Source: a virus. From it: DNA of 45,509 bases. Position numbers and translations under genes: made by a program. The DNA lies in IMG/VR virus record IMGVR_UViG_3300032092_000062, positions 1 to 45,509 of that record. One strand, written 5' to 3'. Of this stretch, positions 8,601 through 18,400 are shown one piece after another. Position 1 is the stretch's first letter. Each line of letters starts with the position of its first letter. The notes below the pieces were generated by a model that ran no database searches, was not told where the DNA came from, and worked only from the letters and a program-made list of their open reading frames with translations.

Positions 8601-10123
8601 CCGCAGTTTAATGTTACAGAATTACCAGCACCAGTTACGTTTAAATTGCAAGCTGGTGTATAGCTAAATTGTGTGTTTAAAGTTCCAGCAGGATTTGCTC
8701 CAGTTGATGGACTACCAGAACTAAACCATGTACCATTTTTACCAAACCAAATTTTACCACTTGTTCCGTCATAGGCAAACATGTATACATCACCTACAGA
8801 TTTTGTATCTGATACTGTAGCTGTAGTAAACTCAAACGAACCAGCTCCAGAAGATTTAAGTACTGATTGTGTACCATAACTAACAGAGGTATTTCCTACG
8901 TTCCACGTAGCAGCGAATCCTGGAACATCGTTTAGATAGAATCCATCGGGCACATTAATTGGTTGCGCAAAACCTAGATAAGCACGATATGCATCACTTT
9001 GCGAAGCAATAGTTTCCTCAAAGTACCACTTTCCTGTATCAACAGCAATACTGCCATAGGTATTCTTTACACCATTATTGCTGGAAAATGCAGTTAAATT
9101 TGCATCGCTATATGTTACGAGATTTCCAAAAAATACAGGACTCCAAGTACAATAGTTACCACGAACTACACCACCAACATCAGTCTGTGATGATACTGAT
9201 GCAATTCCTGGAACATCGACCATTGAGTCGTTTGTTACACCAGCTGTTACTGAAATGCTGTTTGGTGTCCAGTTGTTACCATTACCTGAACGATCAGCAC
9301 CAATTGCTCCAGCAGAAGCTGCAGAATTATCACGGAAATCTAGGTAGAATCCATTGGTTCCATATGTACCAGTATAACGCTTTGGAATCCATGTTCCAGT
9401 TTGTGGATCAGTCATGGCAAAAGCAGATGGTTCAACAAGACTTGCAGATATCATATACATTTCAGATAGATATTGATCACCAAAATAAACAGGAACACCA
9501 CCACCTTGATATCCACCATTAATATCGTTTCTAAAAGTGTTGTTAATTGATCTATATGATGAAGAACCAATATTGCCAGCAGCACCAGAATCAGACGACG
9601 TGCTCCAGCTTAATCGTTGGCCATTGATGTAAGCAATAACTTTATTATCAGAAATTGCATTATCAGGATCAAACTGAACGACTAGATGATACCAAGCTGA
9701 TGGGTCACGAAATAATTGATTTGATACTCGTTGAAAATAATATCCTGAAGCGTTAGTAAAACCATAAACCTGCAATGTATTATCGCTACCAAACTCAACA
9801 ATAAGCACATTTCTTGTGCCACCTGAAGTTGTTGTATTACCACCTATAATTTGTGAAGATGAATCTCCAAGTGCACCTCTTTTAACCCAAGTCGATAATG
9901 TCCATTTATCTTGTCCTGATGCAGAACTTGGTGTTCTAGTTAAATAAGCAGACGCACTTCTTCTAAATCTTAATGAACGCTGTGGAGTCCAACGACCAGT
10001 TGGAAAGATACCAGCTGCAGTTAATGCGCCAGCTTCATGCGCTGTGAATATACCACTCGCTGTGTTAGCGTCAGTTGCTTGTTCTTTTGCAGATAAAAAT
10101 CCACCAGTATAGCGACGAGTCAT
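5642..10123 (-). CDS. Giant LamG/SPRY-repeat adhesin (1493 residues)
   Basis: Virion-surface protein made of repeated lectin-like folds. Visible order: a LamG-like jelly-roll at about 50-225 (KWTLSTWVKRG, AWYHLVVQFD), a SPRY-like domain at about 355-525 (GKWYFEETI, AYDGTSGKIWFGKNG), a second LamG at about 565-745 (MTMSAWVKRGSL, AWYHIVAVYD), a spacer, a second SPRY at about 1015-1185 (GKWYFEYTM, GVAVDFDAGKVWFSKDN, FGQRAFAYTPPTGFK), and a C-terminal domain from 1200 (PDLVWIKRR, VRGPDREL, SWAWNRG, PSFVIIKC). The same architecture, shorter, is found in the 1015-residue protein upstream. The N-terminus (MTRRYTGGFLS) resembles the other copy (MSKRYPGNFIT) and may attach it to the virion. Probably a host-receptor-binding fibre; the ligand is unknown. 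Its likely chaperone follows immediately. Confidence 0.8.
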   Translation of the reverse strand: MTRRYTGGFLSAKEQATDANTASGIFTAHEAGALTAAGIFPTGRWTPQRSLRFRRSASAYLTRTPSSASGQDKWTLSTWVKRGALGDSSSQIIGGNTTTSGGTRNVLIVEFGSDNTLQVYGFTNASGYYFQRVSNQLFRDPSAWYHLVVQFDPDNAISDNKVIAYINGQRLSWSTSSDSGAAGNIGSSSYRSINNTFRNDINGGYQGGGVPVYFGDQYLSEMYMISASLVEPSAFAMTDPQTGTWIPKRYTGTYGTNGFYLDFRDNSAASAGAIGADRSGNGNNWTPNSISVTAGVTNDSMVDVPGIASVSSQTDVGGVVRGNYCTWSPVFFGNLVTYSDANLTAFSSNNGVKNTYGSIAVDTGKWYFEETIASQSDAYRAYLGFAQPINVPDGFYLNDVPGFAATWNVGNTSVSYGTQSVLKSSGAGSFEFTTATVSDTKSVGDVYMFAYDGTSGKIWFGKNGTWFSSGSPSTGANPAGTLNTQFSYTPACNLNVTGAGNSVTLNCGQRPFAYTPPVGFKSINTTNLPNPVIKRSNDHFDVKTYTGNGTSLQVGTTQKQSSAYQINKSIRFRKPATTTLNKTFAIAPTSRTTMTMSAWVKRGSLSASSTMALFGTSNNYENVTFFTDDTIRFTGPYASAQQGIYVTNQKFTDTTAWYHIVAVYDTTNLNPLRRMRLYVNGSEITSFSTQTVSNINNTTTEFLVNGFTTGVGTTGGSGTGSLFDGYMAEVNVIDGQALTAESFGQFDANNNWTPKAYTGTYGNNGFYLKGNAVSTATGAITTTSSTWDQYLKRSDNATGWAASSITIQKYPLTYDFVKSGFQSGSWGADFSFTLPSEPNGNATPAYIQFTFTDGTERTLFGTGGNIPSINPFNAGQSGASNGRLVWDPVARTLSENTSTYGGSVTVNATYTGKILSGIRVYGGFSGSTGTLGYTSLYQNNTFVFGTDSSGNSNTFTTYNLDLNSGSTYDLMLDSPTDTVDSSGNTVGNYATIDTNNNSGLTISNAGLSWVGAAGATRMAYGTLPFSSGKWYFEYTMTQSNSGGNWAAGFSQADVLQASGSTPFTNPNTWGIMTGGNATVLYKVNNNVFTNLSGLWSGTLPGAVIGVAVDFDAGKVWFSKDNVWVEGDPSAGTTPSYTGINAYGQLKPIVYGYNTGDIGIANFGQRAFAYTPPTGFKALNTKNLKDVGSFNLPDTFGNYVNTPDLVWIKRRNSSSQHVLSDTVRGPDRELFSSSTSAQQSGTGGKFLRQFEPNGFELGPSDSGTGDVNISGGTYVSWAWNRGKTSGFDIVNYGGRGAGTTFEHNLGVEPSFVIIKCTSTTGNWITYHKSLTRDKYLYVNSTGGEQSQTNAWIPTSNSFSITQDWTDAATSGRSFVAYLWAEVPGFSKFGRYTGNNATNGPFIYTGFRPRFVMIKRTDTTGNWSITDTAINPFNIALTPALRPNTAETESTVGTVYVQPLSNGFKITNNNSDTNASGTYVYAAYAENPFKYGNAR

Positions 10124-10152
10124 TTATTTACCTTAATTGTATTCTATACTAT

Positions 10153-10160
10153 TATTTATT
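10153..10160 (-). promoter_or_regulatory. Late promoter motif AATAAATA
   Basis: Minus-strand NATAAATA match 29 bases before the ATG of the 1493-residue adhesin. It overlaps the TAA stop of the preceding chaperone gene, the same arrangement as at 5635-5646. Confidence 0.45.
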
Positions 10161-10692
10161 CGGTCTCTGGCCAAGCGATTGAAGACATAACTTCAATCAA
10201 CTCTTCAACTGTGTCAACTGCAGCGATTGCAGTTACTACTCTATCTGATTCTGTAATGACTGCAGCACGATACGTTGTAACATCTGATGGGATCTCAAGA
10301 GATTCAACTTCATTACGAATAATGTAGTAATCAGTTGGTTTTAGTAGATTATTAGTGATTGATTTAACTTCAGCAGTGCAAGTAGTTTTTAATCCTTTTG
10401 CAACTAAACGAGTAGTTGTATCTACCATAGCGTCAGTTTCTTTATCGTATTCTTGTACATAGAGTGGATCACCATCTTCATTTGACTCTTCACGATCTTC
10501 AAGAATCTTAGGATTATTAATACCCCAATAATATTTGGTATCATAATTAACATCACCATCTTTTTCAATACCGAGCGATGCACGAACAGATGGTGAAGTA
10601 CCTTCTAACCATGAATATGGATATGTCATTCCATTTAGAGTGATATTTGAATCCTCAGTAATTGGTGAACCATTTAAGTAGTAAGTAGTCAT
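10156..10692 (-). CDS. Tail-fibre assembly chaperone-like protein (copy 1)
   Basis: 178 residues. The C-terminal domain (about 105-178) reads NNLLKPTDYYIIRNEVE, IPSDVTTYRAAVITESDRVVTAI, ending SSIAWPETE. It matches the tail-fibre chaperone pattern and is clearly paralogous to the 191-residue protein at 5033-5608. The N-terminal part differs. A segment around 13-60 (ITLNGMTYPYSWLEG, YYWGINNPKI) resembles the acceptor half of other small fibre-assembly proteins. The gene follows the 1015-residue adhesin by 14 bases, and that adhesin is its likely client. The ATG is preceded by AAAGAGA. The role is inferred from family and position. Confidence 0.7.
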   Translation of the reverse strand: MTTYYLNGSPITEDSNITLNGMTYPYSWLEGTSPSVRASLGIEKDGDVNYDTKYYWGINNPKILEDREESNEDGDPLYVQEYDKETDAMVDTTTRLVAKGLKTTCTAEVKSITNNLLKPTDYYIIRNEVESLEIPSDVTTYRAAVITESDRVVTAIAAVDTVEELIEVMSSIAWPETE

Positions 10693-10706
10693 TTTTATCT
10701 CTTTAA

Positions 10707-13700
10707 TTATTCTGCTCTGTTATTTAGTCCGAATGGCGACTCTGCGAAAGCCATGTAAATGTATTTGCCACTGTTGTTTAAACCATATCCATTGGGTGCT
10801 CGAATCTTAAAGCCATTAGATAAAAAATCTAAACCATAAGAATTTGTTGCTTCTGCTGCAGCAGTATCTGCGAAAAGAGGAAACTTAACCTCGTTATTAG
10901 GTTCTCTGGCTGAGTCAAACTGATACCATTGTGTTGCAACATTGCTAGATTTAATCAAAACATATTTAGGTTTAAATCCTGTATGAACGACTGTACCACT
11001 GCTTGATTCATTACCAACATACAGTCCAAAGTCACTAAATCCTGGAACTTTTGCAAAAACATAAGCAATTAATCTACTTCCGCTAGTGTTAGTATAACTA
11101 TTTTGTGTGAAGAAACTACTTGATGTTGGCGCAGTTGAACCAAATGCACTTTGGTTTCTTGTGGTTGCAGATGTAAATATAAGCGTTGCACTAATACCTA
11201 AATCTTTATGATAGATGTCCCAGTTATATCCAACACTAAGATCTTTGACTATAATCATATCTGGAACAACACCAAGATTGTGAGAGATTGCTCTATTATT
11301 TGATCCATTACCAGTATATGAAACAATATTTAATCCAGCTATTGGTGATTGTTTCCACTGCCATGCAGCATAAGCAGTTCCAGCAGTATTATTATATCCA
11401 CTACCAAGACCAAAGCCATTATTATTAAAAGTAGTTAATCTATCATTATAATTATACTCGACAGCAGCAGAATTCGATTCTAGTCGTAGTCCTGGACCAC
11501 GAACGGAATCATATAAGTTATTATTTTCTGCAGAAGAACGATGTTTTATCCATACTAAATCTGGTTGAAAACCAGAATTTGTTATATTTCTAGAAGCACC
11601 AGTACCACCATAAACATTAATATCAAACCACTTATTTGGTGTAACTGCAGCTTTACCAACCATGGATGATCCCATTGCTTGCATATTAGTTGTGCACAAT
11701 GATTTGTATCCAGCTGGTGGAGTATATGCAAATGCACGTTGTCCAAAGTTAAACACAGATGTTGCACCAGTCACGTTGGCAGATGTTGCATGAGGAACAA
11801 GTAACCCTTGTCCTTTAGTTTCATAAGCACTATAAGATTGCGCAGTGCCAATTGCATTACCTTGTACATAAAACTGTATCGTTTTATTATCAGCATCTAC
11901 AGCAATTCCAAGTACTTGGTTATTACTTATTGCTGTGAGACTGCTTTGTCTAGTAGTGCCAGTTGAATCGAAAGAGTAAATGCTTCCATTACCATAACCA
12001 ATACCTTGTCCACCAATAGTTCCTGTATACCAAGTTTGGTCAGTTCTAAAACTAACTCCCGTGGTAAGATATTGTGCTCCTGCAGTTGGAGTAACTTCCC
12101 AATACCATTTACCAGTACTAAATGCCATTGTACCAAAACAGTAGTTGTTATTTCCGCCATTACCCAAATCATAAAAAGTTAAATTAGCATTACTAACAGA
12201 AGTTCCAGCTTGATAATATTGTTGATTCATATAACCCTGTAGAGGGTTTAATGTACAATAATTTCCTGGAACTACACCACCAACATCATTGGCAGTTGTA
12301 AATACATTGACTGGTGAATCGACCGCTGAGTCGTATGTTGTACCAGCAGTTAGAGAGATATTGTTTACAGTCCAGTCGTTATTTTTATTTGAAGCAACTG
12401 TTGGAATATATGGATCTACAGTTGATCCAAGATTTATTTGAGCACCCCAGATAAAAAGTCCATATCCTGCAGTTTCTCCTGTTGCTGTTGCGTAAGACAC
12501 AATTGCATTAACACCACCAGCACCAGTTCCTATATCAAGTGTAATGGCACATCTATACCATCCATTTCCAACAGATGTTATTGTTGGTATAGCACCAGCA
12601 AATGGACCACTTGTATTATCAATTTGCCCTGTACTTAAATTAAAATCACTATATGCGTATGTAGAACCATCACGTTTTTGAATATACAATCTAAGAATAG
12701 ATCTTTCTGCTGCTTTTGCATAACAAGAAAAGGTATAAACACCATTATTAATAGCAGTCACCATACCAGATTGGTATACTTGGTGATCGCCAGAAGTTCC
12801 AGTTGAACCTACTAACTTATCTGCTGTAGTTGTCCCATCTGGTGCAGTTGTTGCATTAGCTGAGACGCTGCTTTGATATTTTGACCAAGCTGCATTATCA
12901 AATTGCTCTGAGTATGTAAAATAATTTGAACCAACAAAATTTCTACCTAGATTTAATGTAGTTTGATTTTCACTAAATGGTAAGTAAAAACCATTAGTGC
13001 CATATCCACCAGTATAACGCTTTGGTTGCCAAATATTTGTGATTGAATCAAAATAACCAAAATATGATGGATCTAATGCTTGACCATCGATATGATTAAT
13101 TTCAGTTAGATAACCATCGTGTGCTTGACTGCTATTAGTAGTATATCCTGGAACCCCTATTCTATGACGGAACGTATGATTCCAACCAGTGAGTGCATTT
13201 TGAGAAACTTGAACTTCAATATTTAAAGGTTGCAAAACACCATTTACATAAATTTTAACACGTTCAACTGGAGCAGCTAATGTGGTATCAACAGCAACTA
13301 CAATATGATACCACGCATTTGGATCTCGAAAAAATGTTGTTGTTCTAACTACAAAATAACCTGCAGAACCACCACTATCATAAACACGAATGGCATTACC
13401 ATCACTTGATGACAAAAGATACATTTGGCATTCGTTTCCGCCATCTCCACCATATTGAGGAGATAAACCAAAATTAAATGTATTACCATTGGTAATTGAG
13501 CCAAATTTAACCCATGTAGAATAAGTCCAAGTTCTACGATTTCCAGAAACTGCTGGTGTGCGCTCAAGATAAGCAGATACAGGTTGTCTAAATCTTAGTG
13601 ATCTACCAATCTCATGGATACCATCAACTTCTTGCCAAGTACCAGTAGTATGGGCTTGATACTGATCCGCTAAATCCCAAACACCATTATTTGATGTTTG

Positions 13701-13754
13701 TGTTAATGCTACTGGATTACCAGTGATAAAATTTCCTGGATATCTTTTAGACAT
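10707..13754 (-). CDS. Large LamG/CBM/SPRY adhesin (1015 residues)
   Basis: Second virion adhesin of the pair. It has a LamG-like domain at about 50-225 (RTWTYSTWVKFG, AWYHIVVAVD, VKIYVNG). At about 276-450 is a carbohydrate-binding-like beta domain widespread in phage tail proteins (NYFTYSEQFDNAAW, APDGTTTADKLV, YTFSCYAKAAERS, GAQINLGSTVDPYIPT). At about 540-690 is a SPRY-like domain (GKWYWEVTP, GIAVDADNKTIQFYV, FGQRAFAYTPPAGYKSL). The C-terminal domain (PDLVWIKHRS, VRGPGLRLES, AWQWKQS, PDMIIVKD) is shared with the 1493-residue protein. Compared with that paralogue it has a single LamG and one SPRY but gains the binding domain, which suggests domain shuffling. Likely host recognition; the ligand is unknown. 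Confidence 0.8.
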   Translation of the reverse strand: MSKRYPGNFITGNPVALTQTSNNGVWDLADQYQAHTTGTWQEVDGIHEIGRSLRFRQPVSAYLERTPAVSGNRRTWTYSTWVKFGSITNGNTFNFGLSPQYGGDGGNECQMYLLSSSDGNAIRVYDSGGSAGYFVVRTTTFFRDPNAWYHIVVAVDTTLAAPVERVKIYVNGVLQPLNIEVQVSQNALTGWNHTFRHRIGVPGYTTNSSQAHDGYLTEINHIDGQALDPSYFGYFDSITNIWQPKRYTGGYGTNGFYLPFSENQTTLNLGRNFVGSNYFTYSEQFDNAAWSKYQSSVSANATTAPDGTTTADKLVGSTGTSGDHQVYQSGMVTAINNGVYTFSCYAKAAERSILRLYIQKRDGSTYAYSDFNLSTGQIDNTSGPFAGAIPTITSVGNGWYRCAITLDIGTGAGGVNAIVSYATATGETAGYGLFIWGAQINLGSTVDPYIPTVASNKNNDWTVNNISLTAGTTYDSAVDSPVNVFTTANDVGGVVPGNYCTLNPLQGYMNQQYYQAGTSVSNANLTFYDLGNGGNNNYCFGTMAFSTGKWYWEVTPTAGAQYLTTGVSFRTDQTWYTGTIGGQGIGYGNGSIYSFDSTGTTRQSSLTAISNNQVLGIAVDADNKTIQFYVQGNAIGTAQSYSAYETKGQGLLVPHATSANVTGATSVFNFGQRAFAYTPPAGYKSLCTTNMQAMGSSMVGKAAVTPNKWFDINVYGGTGASRNITNSGFQPDLVWIKHRSSAENNNLYDSVRGPGLRLESNSAAVEYNYNDRLTTFNNNGFGLGSGYNNTAGTAYAAWQWKQSPIAGLNIVSYTGNGSNNRAISHNLGVVPDMIIVKDLSVGYNWDIYHKDLGISATLIFTSATTRNQSAFGSTAPTSSSFFTQNSYTNTSGSRLIAYVFAKVPGFSDFGLYVGNESSSGTVVHTGFKPKYVLIKSSNVATQWYQFDSAREPNNEVKFPLFADTAAAEATNSYGLDFLSNGFKIRAPNGYGLNNSGKYIYMAFAESPFGLNNRAE

Positions 13755-13788
13755 GGTGTCCTATCTCGTTTTTCAAAAATTACTAAAA

Positions 13789-14199
13789 TTAGGATGAAGA
13801 AATTATTTCGAACGAAGCAACTACTTCTAGATAACTTGCTGTGCCAGCCTGTACAGATAATGATGTATTTTCTGTCAAGTAAATAGCACCTGCTTTATCC
13901 AACAACATTAAAGTTGTATTTGCTGGAACTGAAATTTGATATACCATACGATATGCAGTACCAGCAGAAGCAGTAGCTAAAGTACCAGAAGTAACAGCAT
14001 TTGCTTGATTACGGAATGATAGTGATACAGTCGCAGCTGCAACACCATTTACGTTTGATACAAAAATGTTGTTAACTTTAGTGATAGTATTGCTACCTGA
14101 AGCATTACTAATTAAAGCGTTATCATTTGTGTTTGTTAATGCTTGAAATGCAGTACCACCATTAATGGTGGTTACTGATACGATATTTGGATTTGCCAT
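13789..14199 (-). CDS. Small beta-rich virion protein, function unknown
   Basis: 136 residues. The sequence (TTINGGTAFQALTNT, ITKVNNIFVSNVNG, AYRMVYQISVPANTTLMLLDK, IYLTENTSLSVQAG) alternates hydrophobic and Ser/Thr residues like a compact beta-sandwich. It has no signal peptide, membrane segment or catalytic motif. Proteins of this look occur among fibre genes of marine myoviruses, where they are probably virion or fibre accessory proteins. A good AGAGGAAA site precedes the ATG at 14199. It sits between a repeat fibre and a LamG adhesin, so an adaptor or decoration role is plausible but unproven. Confidence 0.6.
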   Translation of the reverse strand: MANPNIVSVTTINGGTAFQALTNTNDNALISNASGSNTITKVNNIFVSNVNGVAAATVSLSFRNQANAVTSGTLATASAGTAYRMVYQISVPANTTLMLLDKAGAIYLTENTSLSVQAGTASYLEVVASFEIISSS

Positions 14200-14217
14200 T
14201 TTTATTTCCTCTTAAAA

Positions 14218-15213
14218 TTATGAGCCAAAAACTAATGCCATTGCAATAGCCTTACCTGTTGAAGCACCAGTTGGTGTTGCCCATGATGGGACACCACTGG
14301 CAAGTGTTAGAACTTGTCCATCTGTACCTGCTGTTAATTTACTTAGGGTATTCGTAGCAGAAGCGTAAACGATATCACCAGTAGCATAACTTGTTAAACC
14401 AGTTCCACCTTTAGTAGCTGCAATGGCAGTGGCTGACCAAGTACCAGTAGTAATTGTACCGACTGATACTAAACTGGATAAAGTACCCACGTTTGTATAA
14501 GCAACTGTACCACCAGCACCGAACGCTACTGAAGACGAATCTGTACCAGTAAATGTTAGTGTATTAGAAACAGATAAAGTTTTAGCATTAGTAATGGTTA
14601 AAGTACCAGTGCTTGATGTAACAGTTAAACCATTGATTGATTTATTAGTTAATGCCTCAGAACCTGCGACTGTAGCCACTGTACCAGAAGATGGCAAAGT
14701 AAGAGATGTGTTTGCAGCTAGAGTTAAACCAAGCGAGTAGTTACCAGTGAAAGCAATAGTATTTGCTGCATTATTTGCAATACCAGTACCACCATATGCA
14801 GCACCGATAACAGACGCATTCCAAGTACCAGTAGTAATTGTACCAGTGGCAGTAATGTCATCTAAACCTAGTGTGTCCCAAGATGGAGTACCATCAGAAG
14901 CCATCTTTAGATAACTAGCAGTGGATGGTTTAGCTAGTTTACTTAAAGTATTTGTAGCACTTGCGTAAAGCAAATCACCAGCTGCATAAGTTGATTGACC
15001 AGTACCACCCCTAGTCGCTGCAATAGTACCAGCAGACCAAGTACCTGCAGTAACTGTTCCTACAGTGGCGATAGAAGTACCGCCAGTTAAACTATTCATG
15101 GCACCAGCATAGGTGCTTTCTAGTTTATCCGTGTTTAAGTTACTAAAGTTAGTATCGACTTCAGTATTGGTAAGAGGTGAACCTTTAGTCGCTCTTAAGG
15201 TTATTGTTGACAT
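14218..15213 (-). CDS. Tail-fibre-like protein with GGTG/TLSKL repeats
   Basis: 331 residues. The N-terminus (MSTITLRATKGSPLTNTEVDTNFSNLNTDKL) is a widespread head of phage tail fibres and a likely virion attachment module. The body has three GTxxxGTW...GGTG units and two long near-identical blocks around YASATNTLSKL followed by VPSWA or TPSWD. It also has one TLTNKT-like variant (EALTNKSING). Such repeats normally form trimeric beta fibres. AAGGATAAG precedes the ATG. The gene is eight bases after the small coiled-coil gene and is co-oriented with the baseplate cluster. It shares repeat families with the 881- and 335-residue proteins, suggesting recombination or duplication among fibre genes. 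Confidence 0.75.
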   Translation of the reverse strand: MSTITLRATKGSPLTNTEVDTNFSNLNTDKLESTYAGAMNSLTGGTSIATVGTVTAGTWSAGTIAATRGGTGQSTYAAGDLLYASATNTLSKLAKPSTASYLKMASDGTPSWDTLGLDDITATGTITTGTWNASVIGAAYGGTGIANNAANTIAFTGNYSLGLTLAANTSLTLPSSGTVATVAGSEALTNKSINGLTVTSSTGTLTITNAKTLSVSNTLTFTGTDSSSVAFGAGGTVAYTNVGTLSSLVSVGTITTGTWSATAIAATKGGTGLTSYATGDIVYASATNTLSKLTAGTDGQVLTLASGVPSWATPTGASTGKAIAMALVFGS

Positions 15214-15220
15214 TTTTTAC

Positions 15221-15451
15221 TTATCCTTTTGTACGATCGTGCAATAATGCTGAAAGCATCTGTTTGATTTCACTCAAATCTTGTTTTAAGTTATTTATTT
15301 CGTTTGCCTGATTAGCCAGTTGCTCTTTATCAGACATTAAAGACTGTCTTCTGCGAATATAGTTCTCATAATCTGTTCCATTAGTATTTAGGATAGCCAT
15401 GGTGCTGGAATCTCTTACTAGACTGGGATCTCCTTCTACTTTTAAGAACAT
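15221..15451 (-). CDS. Small coiled-coil protein between DUF4815 and fibre genes
   Basis: 76 residues. The first half (MFLKVEGDPSLVRDSSTMAILNTN) is a short conserved-looking head. The second half (RRRQSLMSDKEQLANQANEI, then NNLKQDLSEIKQMLSALL) is a charged heptad-like helix, a likely coiled coil. It begins one base after the stop of the 2252-residue gene, so it is translated with it. Similar short ORFs with a DPSLVRDxxTxAI opening occur at this place in marine T4-like phages; the function is not known to me. A trimerisation or virion linker role would fit the coiled coil. Confidence 0.65.
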   Translation of the reverse strand: MFLKVEGDPSLVRDSSTMAILNTNGTDYENYIRRRQSLMSDKEQLANQANEINNLKQDLSEIKQMLSALLHDRTKG

Positions 15452-15452
15452 A

Positions 15453-18400
15453 TTATGCGCACGCTATAATTCGTAGATCTTTAATCTTAGGGATTGCAGA
15501 ACTATTTGTAGACTGCATAACGATCTTAACTGCAATTACATCAAATTGAGGTAAATTCTCTTCGGAGTAATCTACGTCAATGAAGGTTGTATCCCCATTT
15601 TGAACCTTAACGATTGCAGTATCTGGGCTAGTTAAAGACCAGTTAATTCTATCAAAATCTAGAGTAGATCCAACAGGAGAAGTTTTGTAGTAAACCAATA
15701 CATTGGCTTCTTGCGGGATATTACCAGCGTATTTAATTCTAAAGAATGTAGATGGATTAGCCAGAGTAATTGCTCGTGAAACATACTTATTTATTGAAGA
15801 ACTACCGATTGGAGCAATCTCGTCTACGAACAGAGTTCTTACAACAACAGTGGTTCCAGAAACAGCGGATTCACCAGTAAAGTTAGCAGTTCTTTCAACA
15901 GTAATCGTTCCTGTACTTGAACCATCACCAGCAACACCAGTCACTAGATATGTTCCATTATTACCAGCAGTAGTCGAACCAGAAACAGTGATATATTTAC
16001 CAACTTGAATATTTGGCATTAACGCTGCAACAGAGGCATTTGAAGTAGTAATAGTTTTACCACTAAATGAGAAAGCTCCAGTTGCACCAGTAAATACTGT
16101 TCTATTATCAAGTGCAGATACGTTAATGTTAGATTCAGTTGGGCTATTAATCTTATTAGAAACTGCAATCAATGAAACTCTGTGAGTATCAATAATTGGC
16201 GATAGTGCATTATTAGTAGACTTAATAGTTGCCTGTAATGTTACAGTTTTACCAGAAGATTGATTAACTGTGGAAGCGACTACTTGTGGTGCAGCAAAAT
16301 AATTGTTGTTATTTGGAACAACACCCTTATATGTACCATACACATATGGAGTTTCACCACCATCTACTGATTTACCAGAAACTGTCTTCATACTGTAATC
16401 AACAGTTGTATCTGAGAAAACCTGTGCTTGTATTGAAGGAATTGCAGCATCATAGATTATGTTACTACTCGCACGAACTCCATCTCCACCACCATATCCA
16501 GTGCTAGTGGCATTAGTGCTAACAGTAATACAATAAGAGTCTAAATCAACATCACTAATTGTATGTTGGATTTGAGCATTAGTAGAAACATTAGTGTAAA
16601 TTTGAGTTACAGGGATTCCATTCATTGATGAAGCCAACTTATATGCAGCTGCAGATGCTACTGTTACAGAAGCATTAGCAGTTAAAGTCAAACTTGTATT
16701 GCTAGCAACTGATGCAATAGTGCCAATAACTTTATTGTCTGATGCACGAATAAATGTAGTTCCAACAGGATTTAGTATTGAATTGAATGATGTACCTACA
16801 CCAGTAACAGTAGTTCCAGAATCAGAACAAGTAAATGTACCTGTACCAGCAGTGCCTGTATAAACTGCAGTATTTATGTTATCAAAAACTACTTTCGAGT
16901 CTGTAAACATTCCATGATTTTGATGCCATACACGAACTTTATTAGTTCCGCTTGCAGTTTGGAATGGAGCTGTCTCAATTAAGTTAGTGGACAACACATC
17001 ATTAACGAACTCGACCTGACCAGTGCGTTCAATATCAAACTTGCAGCGATAAACTGTAAACTTCAAGTCTTGGTCTTGGTTGGCAGTCCAAGTAGTTGAG
17101 TTTTGTGATTTAAACAGAACACCAGCATATGGTTGTTCAGAAATAGTTCTTGAAGATGCAGGAATTCGATCGCCCATCTGAGAGATCCAAACTTTATAAT
17201 TATTTGAATCTGACGATAATACAATAGCATATTCTTGCGCATCCTGAACATAAACAGGAGATGGGAATACAAAGGTGGTTGGAGTGTCATACTTAGGATA
17301 AGAAGCACCAGAACCATCTGTCATGGCAACATTTGTAGCTGACAGGTTAACTTGACTTGGCATTAATGTTACTTTAGAGAATGGAAGAACCTTTTTCCCT
17401 GGATATCCATTAACAACTTCACGAATTTCCAAATTGACTGGTATTGCAGAATCTTTAGTAGCAAAGAAAATATCAACTTTACTTAAGAATGCTCCACCTG
17501 GAGATTGTACCAAGAATGTCTGCGCAAGAGGATCCCACCAAGTATAGTAAGAATTAAGAAGACGATTTGATGTATTAGTTACTGTGGTGCTCTCATTAAC
17601 AACTTCTTGAACAATAGTTGCATTACGCACAGAGTTAATAGTTTGTTGTCTAGTTTGAAGAGTACCAGTAGCTTGGTATTGAACTTTTGCAGATGATGTT
17701 GATTGACCATCAGAAGTAGTAACATCTAATAATTTAAATTCACGAGTACCTGTGCGGAACTTAATAGAATCTTCATTTGGAATCCAGAAAATAAGATCCA
17801 AATCACCAGCGAAGTTAGATATTAATGAACCACCCTGTGAACCATTAGTCGGCATAGTACCGCTAATAGTTGCAGTTGCACCAGAGCCAGTACCAAAGGC
17901 AGTAATAGTTTCGCCAGATGTAAATGTTCCTTTAATGTTTACGATATGCAAACGACGAACACCTGTATCTTCGTTGTAATCTTTACCAATAACTACAGCA
18001 GTTGCACTAGAAGTACCTCCAGTAATTCTATCACCAATATTCAAACACATATTACCAGAAGTATCATTATACAAAACACCAGCAGGTAAATTATTAATAA
18101 TACGTGCAGTGTCTGTTGCATCAATACCAGCGTTCTTTGATGTATCAAAGTCTGGAGAAGTTGCTGTTGGTAATGTATATGTTAGATAAGAAGATGGAGT
18201 GCAATAATTAGATACAGCTGTATTATCAAAGAACGGATAAAAACGAGTATTTGGTTTTAATCCTTTAACTTGCACTAATACATTTCGTTGACGAATATAT
18301 GGAATAACAGCAGTTGAGATAACTTTATCATCAACAACTTGTCTGTCCATTGTGACTTGAAGTGATGTTTTAACACCAGAGCGAGCCATTCCAACATCTT

